A stretch of DNA of 9,833 nucleotides. Origin: Burkholderiales bacterium (GTDB lineage Bacteria; Pseudomonadota; Gammaproteobacteria; Burkholderiales; Usitatibacteraceae). Shown piece by piece: positions 1 through 4,796 of the stretch. Numbering within the stretch: position 1 is the stretch's first letter; the number at the start of each line of letters is the position of its first letter. The notes beneath the pieces are model-generated. The model ran no database searches, was not told the origin of the DNA, and was given only the letters and a program-made list of their open reading frames with translations. The DNA is taken from positions 1 to 9,833 of the forward strand of contig JAJAYN010000168.1 of NCBI GenBank assembly GCA_026786225.1, written 5' to 3'. Position numbers and translations under genes: made by a program.

Positions 1-59
1 AAAGCTGAAATAGTAGACCAAAGAATGGCGCGAATTGCGGGTGAAATAGGTGTGCTCAC
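1..59 (-). CDS. 5' end of an unrecognised gene, truncated by the left edge
   Basis: A GTG at 57-59 (read on the minus strand) opens a frame that stays open to the edge, giving 19 complete codons: MSTPISPAIRAILWSTISA. A strong Shine-Dalgarno sequence, GAGGAG (complement of 66-71), sits exactly 6 nt before the GTG, which is the main support. The visible peptide has one Arg followed by a hydrophobic run, so it could be the start of a signal peptide or membrane anchor; that is inference from very few residues. It lies 53 nt downstream of the YD-repeat gene on the same strand, so the two may be co-transcribed. No function can be assigned. Confidence 0.45.
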   Translation of the reverse strand, partial: MSTPISPAIRAILWSTISA

Positions 60-112
60 AAATTGCTCCTCGGGGTTGTATTACTCGGCGAGTGCTTCAA
101 AGGGCATACAAA

Positions 113-913
113 TTAAACATTTACGACCGGTATTCCCTGTTGATCTAACCAGTCGATATATTGAGCCAGAGACATGCACTGACACGGCCCATAGTTGTTA
201 GAGTTAAATGCTTGACTACAATGGTTCCTACACTCCTGCTGCCAGCCTGGACACGAGAAAGTGCCGGCACAACACTGAGTACATTCGCTCACGTTGTTTG
301 CAACCAAAGTACAAACGTTGGTGGGCCAACCTGGGTCGCAAGGGTCCCACCAATCTGCGGGTGCCGTGCTCGCCGGAACAGTGGTAACGCTGTTTTTGAG
401 TGATACGGATTTGCTAACGCTAGTTCCACTTCGTTTACACAAAAATGTGATGTCACGTTTCAGGTCAGGATTCGAACGCAGGTATGTTAGCAAGCTACCA
501 TTGGTGGATTGAAGCGTAGCGGAATTTGCGTTGTTGCCATGATCGTTGAATATCACGCGTACTCGGTCGTTAATATTTATTGCGCTCAGGCGTCCGTTCG
601 CCTCGTATTCATTCGTGATGATATTTCCGGCTGCGTCATTGAGATAGGTCACTCGCCCTTTTTCATCTAGCTTGAATATATTTGTGCGGGTCTGCTCTGT
701 AAAGACGTAAGTGCGTGATACCTTGTCAATCAATACGCTTTTTGGTAGCTGATATCCGCTCGATATTGCCGATGGTGCAGTTTGCTCACTAGCAGTTTTT
801 GCTGAAGGCCCATGGATTGAAACAAATTCGATGGCAGCAACAAGCGACGACGAAAGACAAAAGAAGGGAATGCATAATTTCAACATGTTAAATTCTTGCA
901 ACTGTTTCTTCAT
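113..913 (-). CDS. Predicted secreted protein with YD/RHS-like repeats and a cysteine-rich C-terminus
   Basis: The frame could begin at a TTG at 1042, but that gives 43 extra residues with no secretion signal. I place the start at the ATG at 911-913 (266 residues, MKKQLQEF...), with the ATG at 884-886 as an equal alternative; neither has a clear ribosome binding site. Right after the start is a hydrophobic stretch (LKLCIPFFCLSSSLVAA) ending in a plausible signal peptidase I site, so export is likely. Residues about 86-97 read GRVTYLNDAAGN, the pattern of YD repeats in RHS-family surface proteins, and a weaker second copy follows at 107-127. The last 80 residues contain WWDPCDPGWP and ten cysteines (192, 201, 211, 214, 215, 221, 228, 232, 244, 246), suggesting a small disulfide-bonded module. 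At this size it is not a full RHS toxin shell. Base composition is lower in GC than the genes to the right. Function unknown. Confidence 0.7.
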   Translation of the reverse strand: MKKQLQEFNMLKLCIPFFCLSSSLVAAIEFVSIHGPSAKTASEQTAPSAISSGYQLPKSVLIDKVSRTYVFTEQTRTNIFKLDEKGRVTYLNDAAGNIITNEYEANGRLSAININDRVRVIFNDHGNNANSATLQSTNGSLLTYLRSNPDLKRDITFLCKRSGTSVSKSVSLKNSVTTVPASTAPADWWDPCDPGWPTNVCTLVANNVSECTQCCAGTFSCPGWQQECRNHCSQAFNSNNYGPCQCMSLAQYIDWLDQQGIPVVNV

Positions 914-1180
914 TAAAGAGGTTGCCTGATGGAGGCACAATTTTAGATAGCCAATCGCCGCAAGAATATTCGGCATGTTTTTTATTTTATGCAATTGAGC
1001 CGCTCCCTGTTTAGTAAAGGCGGTATTCGTCGATACCCTCAACCATCACTCGCCGGTTCTTTAATGGAACACTGTAAGTCCCAAACGCGCGAGAAGATAG
1101 CAAATGTTATATTAGTGGCGCGCTTAGGAAATTGCAAGGCCCTAAAGTCAGGGCGGCTTGACTGACCGCGTAAAAATTGC
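914..1180. other. AT-rich non-coding stretch upstream of the YD-repeat gene
   Basis: I see no convincing gene here. Open frames on the minus strand (for example 1039-1278) use weak starts, match no family and run through one end of the MITE-like element. The stretch should carry the promoter of the YD-repeat gene. A TAAAAT on the minus strand at 984-989 could be a -10 box, but no good -35 box lies at the right distance, so I do not call a promoter. Confidence 0.35.
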
Positions 1181-1185
1181 TTTAA
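1181..1185. repeat. Left copy of putative target-site duplication (TTTAA)
   Basis: TTTAA directly abuts the left terminal inverted repeat and matches 1453-1457 abutting the right one. A five-base AT-rich match could arise by chance, but its exact placement against both repeat ends supports transposition. Confidence 0.6.
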
Positions 1186-1452
1186 CCTAGAATCCTCAGT
1201 TAGACGGGTGTGTCCGCAAGGGATACCGTCCCCCGCGGGGACATAAGTGCGTGTTTTTGCGGCGTTCTGGCAAGGCACGACGACGACGCAAACTGCACTC
1301 TGCTAGGAGGAGCAACGCCGCCAGAGAGCCGCAAAAACGTGCAATCGCACCGGTAGCGGTCTCACACAAAACGTGAATCGATAGGTCATCACAAATTTCA
1401 AATATTTCAAGGCAGTATTAACGGAGTCGAGCGGTGAACTGAGGATTCTAGG
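1186..1452. mobile_element. MITE-like element (267 bp, 16-bp terminal inverted repeats)
   Basis: The left end, CCTAGAATCCTCAGTT (1186-1201), is repeated as a perfect inverted copy at the right end (1437-1452). Immediately outside both ends is the same 5-bp word TTTAA (1181-1185 and 1453-1457), which has the form of a target-site duplication. The interior has no transposase or other reading frame, but it is rich in hairpins. This is the signature of a miniature inverted-repeat transposable element, moved in trans by a transposase with matching ends. I cannot assign the parent IS family from memory. Its right end lies 11 bp from the stop codon of the TPR gene, so the insertion left that gene intact. 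It also sits at the border between the AT-rich left segment and the GC-rich genes. Confidence 0.72.
1249..1342. repeat. Internal imperfect inverted repeat (hairpin) inside the MITE-like element
   Basis: Positions 1249-1271 pair with 1320-1342 at 19 of 23 positions; the core is TTTTTGCGGC against GCCGCAAAAA. A second, mutually exclusive pairing exists: GCGGCGTT (1259-1266) is a perfect complement of AACGCCGC (1314-1321). Just to the left, GTCCCC-CGC-GGGGAC (1228-1242) forms a separate 6-bp hairpin with a 3-nt loop. Such internal symmetry is common in MITEs and could fold in RNA or as a cruciform. Confidence 0.6.
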
Positions 1453-1457
1453 TTTAA
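1453..1457. repeat. Right copy of putative target-site duplication (TTTAA)
   Basis: Second copy of the flanking TTTAA, directly after the right terminal inverted repeat and 6 bp before the TAA stop (1464-1466, minus strand) of the TPR gene. Confidence 0.6.
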
Positions 1458-1463
1458 GTTGCT

Positions 1464-2603
1464 TTACGAAAAGCGGTCGGCGGCAATCGTCTGCCAGAAT
1501 GCGCTCAGGTCGCGCACCGCGATCTCGTTCTCGCGCCCAAAAGTCTCCCGCTCACGCACCGTTCTTGCGCGGTAGTGCGCCGCATCGCGCTCGCGCTTCA
1601 GGCTGGCATACATTGCGGCGATGCCTTCGCACGTTGACGCCACCTTTGCCGTTGGCCGGTTGGCGTCGGCGATCTGGTAGGCCTCTTCCATGGCCTCCAA
1701 TGCCTTTTCAAATTGCATTTCCGAGGCGTATACCTTGCTGATTTCAATGTTGGTGTCGAGCAGTCGCGGATTGTGGCGGATCTGCGTCGCGCGCGATAAC
1801 GCCTGCCCGAATGCCTCCAGTGCCTCGGCAATCCGATGTTGAAGCGTGCGCAATTGCCCGAGGCAGAACAAGGCCCTCGCCTCCGCGTCGATGTTCATTT
1901 CGACCGTCGCGATGCCGAGCACATTCTGGATGCGGCCTTCTGCAACTTCCGCGAGCGCGGGGAACGCTTCCGCGCTCGCCGCTTTCGCTCGCTGCACGGA
2001 TAAAAACGCCTTGTTGCCCATTATGAGATAGCCCGGCGTAATCAACGCTGCCCGGCCATCAGCCATATCGACCAGGGCGATCCCTTCATCGTATTCCAGG
2101 TCACCCTCGTCGAACCGCCCGAGGTTGCCGTAAACGAGGCCAAACGTATTGTGGATGCGCACCTTGAGCGGTGTGTCGTCGAGTGCGTCCGCTTCCGATC
2201 GGCACACCCGCAGCATTTCCAGCACCACGTTATTGGCGTCTAGGATAAAACTTGCCGAGCCGGCCATGGTCGTCAATGCAAATGCCGCAGCATGGCGATT
2301 GGCGTGTTGGCGTGCCAGACCGATTACGTCGATGCAGGTGGCGATGGACTCGATAAAAGACCCATTGGCAGTCTGGCAAAGCGCCATCGCATTCAATGCC
2401 TCGAGCTCAGCCTCGGGGCTTTCCTGGCGCGCAAGACGGTACGCGTGCCGCGCAAGGTCAATGCCCGCACGTGTATCGCCACGCCGGGAACTACGCATTG
2501 CGTTATCGCACGCAGCCTGCAGAGCCTCGGAAACCATCTGGACATCACCAAATGCGTACTGCAAAAAAATCATCGTTATTCGTGAGCCTTGCGCAGACTT
2601 CAC
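1464..2603 (-). CDS. TPR-repeat protein without an effector domain
   Basis: This all-helical protein is 379 residues if begun at the GTG at 2601-2603, which has AAGG five bases upstream. ATGs at 2571-2573 and 2535-2537 are alternatives; the last has GGTGA about 8 nt before it. Helix pairs of TPR type are visible at about residues 42-60 and 67-98, at 150-178 (GLVYGNLGRFDEG), at 244-272 (ALFCLGQLRTLQHRIAEALEAF split by TPR spacing), at 284-312 and at 325-350. TPR arrays hold protein partners. Close relatives, as I recall them, are the N-terminal halves of TPR-GGDEF and similar signalling proteins, but here the chain ends about 30 residues after the last repeat with no GGDEF, cyclase or DNA-binding domain. 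There is no signal peptide, so it is probably cytoplasmic. It is on the same strand as the upstream kinase gene, 148 bp away. Specific function unknown. Confidence 0.8.
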   Translation of the reverse strand: MKSAQGSRITMIFLQYAFGDVQMVSEALQAACDNAMRSSRRGDTRAGIDLARHAYRLARQESPEAELEALNAMALCQTANGSFIESIATCIDVIGLARQHANRHAAAFALTTMAGSASFILDANNVVLEMLRVCRSEADALDDTPLKVRIHNTFGLVYGNLGRFDEGDLEYDEGIALVDMADGRAALITPGYLIMGNKAFLSVQRAKAASAEAFPALAEVAEGRIQNVLGIATVEMNIDAEARALFCLGQLRTLQHRIAEALEAFGQALSRATQIRHNPRLLDTNIEISKVYASEMQFEKALEAMEEAYQIADANRPTAKVASTCEGIAAMYASLKRERDAAHYRARTVRERETFGRENEIAVRDLSAFWQTIAADRFS

Positions 2604-2692
2604 ACAGGCCTTGCGGTCGGTATGGTCAAATTAACTTCACCGCGAACAGACCGGCCTCAATATCATGCACGCTTTCGCACAATCAGAATGTT

Positions 2693-2718
2693 ACAAATTC
2701 GCAACTTCCTGAATTTGT
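2693..2718. repeat. 8-bp perfect inverted repeat between the kinase and TPR genes
   Basis: ACAAATTC (2693-2700) and GAATTTGT (2711-2718) are perfect inverted copies separated by 10 bp. The stem is AT-rich and has no T-run after it on the minus strand, so it is a poor intrinsic terminator for the kinase gene. It could instead be an operator for the TPR gene, whose start is about 90 bp further on. The function is a guess. Confidence 0.4.
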
Positions 2719-2751
2719 GTGTTTCGACAACGACCGCCGCCGGATGTACGG

Positions 2752-4227
2752 CTATAGCTGCGCTTCGATGGTCTCCACCAATTTCTTTAAAGTCTCCACC
2801 CTCGCCCAGGGTTTGTCATTGGTGGCAATGAGGTGCCAGGGTGCCTGGTTTGTCGACGTGCGGGCAATCATATCCACCACGGCGCGCTCATAGGCGGGCC
2901 ATCTTTTGCGATTGCGCCAGTCTTCATCGGTGATCTTGAACTGCTTGTGGGGAATTTTGGCGCGTTCCTTGAAGCGTTTGAGCTGCTCGGCTGCACTGAT
3001 GGCCAGCCAGAATTTGACAACGATGGCACCATCGCCCGCAAGTTGCTCTTCAAATTCGTTGATCTCGTGATACGCGCGCTGCCAGTCTTCTTCGCGGCAG
3101 AATTTCTCAACCCGCTCCACCAGCACGCGGCCGTACCACGAGCGATCAAAGATAACCGCGTGGCCGCGTTGCGGGATGTGTCGCCAGAACCGCCACAAAT
3201 ACGGTTGCGCGCGCTCCTCGTCGCTGGGCGCTGCAATCGGCACGACGTGATAGAAACGTGCATCCATCGCCCGCGTAATGCGGCGTATCGTGCTGCCCTT
3301 ACCCGCCGCGTCCATGCCCTCGAACACCATCACGAGCGAACGGTCGCGCATTTTCTTGTGCCGGGTGAGCAGATTCAGTTCGCCCTGCAACTTATCGAGC
3401 TGTTTTTGGTAATGATCGTGATCGAGCTTCCGCGAAAAATCGGCCGTGCTGAGCACATCGCGCTTATCGACAGGCGGCAGTGGCAACGGCTCCGCGCGGG
3501 CCTTCGGCTGCGGCGAACCTTTCAATCTGCGCTCCAGGGCATCCAGAAGAAGCCGTCCGGCGGTCAGGGAGCGATATTCGTGATTGCTGCCCTCGATAAT
3601 ATTCCAGGGCGCTTCAGCGGTGGCGGTTTCGCGTAGTGCCAATTCACCCACATCGGCGAAATCATCGTAACGCTTAAAGAATTTCCAGTCGTCCCTGGTC
3701 ACGCGCCAAGCGGTTTTCTTCTTTTCTGAAAGTTCATTCAAGCGCGCTTTCTGCGCGTCTTTGGACAAGTGAAACCAGAGCTTGACGATCAATGCACCTT
3801 CGGCTGTCAGCATGCGTTCAAAGTCGCGTATGCGCGCCAGGCGCAACTGGAATTGCGCGCCGCTTTCACTTTCAAGCACGCGCTGCAGGATCGGATCGGT
3901 ATACCAGGAACCGAACAGGATGCCGATATTGCCCTTCGGCGGCAACGCAGTCCAGAACCGCCACATCTCCGGGCGAGCACGTTCGGCGTCGGTGGACGCG
4001 CCAAAGGCGTGCGTGTGAATGTGGCGCGGGTCCATCCATTCGTTAAACAGATTCACGGTCTCGCCCTTGCCCGCACCATCGACACCATTGACCAGTATGA
4101 TCACAGGAAACTTGTTCTGTTCGAGCAACCGGTACTGGACATCGAGCAAGGCACGCCGCAACGCGGGCTCGGCCTCGCGGAACGCGGATTTTTTTAGCGT
4201 GTGACCAATCTCGGCTGATTCAAACAA
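2752..4227 (-). CDS. pap: Polyphosphate:AMP phosphotransferase (class II PPK2, two fused domains)
   Basis: Class II PPK2 enzymes transfer phosphate from polyphosphate to AMP, making ADP. The 491-residue length and tandem PPK2 domains match this class; single-domain PPK2s are about 300 residues. Each half has a Walker A loop: GVDGAGKG at 48-55 and GMDAAGKG at 304-311. The second half has the Walker B-type DRSWYGR (361-367) and a lid region rich in basic residues (about 414-442). In the first half the corresponding segment is FGSWY (105-109), missing the Asp-Arg pair, so that half is probably not catalytic. In the characterised class II enzymes the C-terminal domain is, as I recall, the active one. 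The start is TTG at 4225-4227, supported by AGGGAGGTG ending 4 nt upstream and by the protein beginning at the usual point before the first domain. It is cytoplasmic. It is divergent from the small gene at 4368. Confidence 0.93.
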   Translation of the reverse strand: MFESAEIGHTLKKSAFREAEPALRRALLDVQYRLLEQNKFPVIILVNGVDGAGKGETVNLFNEWMDPRHIHTHAFGASTDAERARPEMWRFWTALPPKGNIGILFGSWYTDPILQRVLESESGAQFQLRLARIRDFERMLTAEGALIVKLWFHLSKDAQKARLNELSEKKKTAWRVTRDDWKFFKRYDDFADVGELALRETATAEAPWNIIEGSNHEYRSLTAGRLLLDALERRLKGSPQPKARAEPLPLPPVDKRDVLSTADFSRKLDHDHYQKQLDKLQGELNLLTRHKKMRDRSLVMVFEGMDAAGKGSTIRRITRAMDARFYHVVPIAAPSDEERAQPYLWRFWRHIPQRGHAVIFDRSWYGRVLVERVEKFCREEDWQRAYHEINEFEEQLAGDGAIVVKFWLAISAAEQLKRFKERAKIPHKQFKITDEDWRNRKRWPAYERAVVDMIARTSTNQAPWHLIATNDKPWARVETLKKLVETIEAQL

Positions 4228-4228
4228 A

Positions 4229-4242
4229 GTGCACCTCCCTGG
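4229..4242 (-). promoter_or_regulatory. Strong ribosome binding site that decides the TTG start of pap
   Basis: Read on the minus strand, CAGGGAGGTGCACT stands directly before the TTG at 4225-4227. GGAGG is a near-perfect anti-16S match at 6-nt spacing. No ATG or GTG in frame nearby has comparable support, so the rare TTG start is credible. Confidence 0.75.
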
Positions 4243-4307
4243 CGGACGAATGACTAATGATGAAAAGATACATTATTGCAATCTCCCGGAAAATACATTC
4301 ACGACTT

Positions 4308-4336
4308 TTGATTTACGGCGGTCGTAAAGATAAAAT
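4308..4336 (+). promoter_or_regulatory. Sigma70-like promoter for the small cyclase-like gene
   Basis: TTGATT (4308-4313) and TAAAAT (4331-4336) are separated by exactly 17 bp and match 4/6 and 5/6 of the sigma70 consensus. Transcription would begin near 4343, leaving a leader of about 25 nt before the ATG at 4368. It lies in the 140-bp region between divergent genes, a sensible place for a promoter. Confidence 0.55.
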
Positions 4337-4367
4337 CATCGCGCAGGTTTACAGAAAGCATTGATCA

Positions 4368-4772
4368 ATGGCGCTGTTTGGATTATTTGGCAAGAGAAAA
4401 AAAGGCTACGCGTCCTCGTGGTTGCATCTGACGGTGGTTTACGCGACAGCGCGGGAAGGATTGGAACCCGAGCAGACGTTCGCGCTGCGAGGCAGGATCC
4501 TGGCGGCAAATCCAATCGATTTTGAGTTTGTGAACGCCGACTCATTTCTGGCATTTTATCCCGGTACAGCCGAAGGGCTTCAATCGGGCACGCGGCTCGC
4601 AGAAGCGCTCAACGTGGTCGCGCGCGACAAAGCGATTCCCGCCTTCGGTGTGGCAGTGCAACAGGGCGAATGCCTTGCACAGATGAACAGTGGTGGCCGC
4701 TTTGCGGCAAAACCGATGGGTGGGCTTATTTCACAAACGAAGAATCTGGCGATACTGGCCGCCGGGATCTGA
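4368..4772 (+). CDS. Small protein of unknown function resembling a degenerate nucleotide cyclase domain
   Basis: 134 residues, starting at ATG 4368. The ribosome binding site is weak (AGAAAG about 10 nt upstream), but a good promoter lies just before it and codon usage is like the neighbours. I do not recognise a named family. By eye, the segment at 57-81 (ADSFLAFYPGTAEG, then TRLAEALN) followed by FGVAVQQGECLA at 93-104 runs in the same order as the second half of class III adenylate/guanylate cyclases, where a G-D-x-hydrophobic-A-F segment is followed by helix and then GIHxGEv. The metal-coordination set and the N-terminal half of a real cyclase domain are absent or unclear, so activity is unlikely; this is inference. 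The N-terminus (MALFGLFGKRKKG) is short, hydrophobic then basic, and could touch the membrane. It converges on the DUF1631 gene, with only 24 bp between the two stops and no clear terminator. Confidence 0.72.
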   Translation: MALFGLFGKRKKGYASSWLHLTVVYATAREGLEPEQTFALRGRILAANPIDFEFVNADSFLAFYPGTAEGLQSGTRLAEALNVVARDKAIPAFGVAVQQGECLAQMNSGGRFAAKPMGGLISQTKNLAILAAGI

Positions 4773-4796
4773 GGCTCCCGCCTGCAAGTTTGAATC

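Noticed and set aside
914..1042. Extension of the YD-repeat protein to a TTG at 1042
   Set aside because: It would place 43 extra residues before a clear signal-peptide-like hydrophobic stretch, which should be near the N-terminus.
1039..1278. 79-residue minus-strand open frame between the TPR and YD-repeat genes
   Set aside because: It runs across one end of the mobile element, matches no family and has no ribosome binding site; it is a chance frame.
1278..1288. Short CGA/ACG triplet run
   Set aside because: Only about three repeats; not a meaningful satellite.
1177..1466. 8-bp direct repeat TTGCTTTA (1177-1184 and 1459-1466) as an alternative target duplication
   Set aside because: It does not abut the right terminal repeat and would leave unequal ends, whereas TTTAA abuts both ends exactly; probably chance.
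2833..3636. 267-residue plus-strand open frame
   Set aside because: It is entirely antisense to the well-supported pap gene, with its stops suppressed by high GC and the codon bias of the real gene.
4763..4780. Possible terminator hairpin CGGGA...TCCCG between the convergent genes
   Set aside because: The stem is only 5 bp, overlaps the stop codon of the small gene and has no T-run; not enough to call a terminator.
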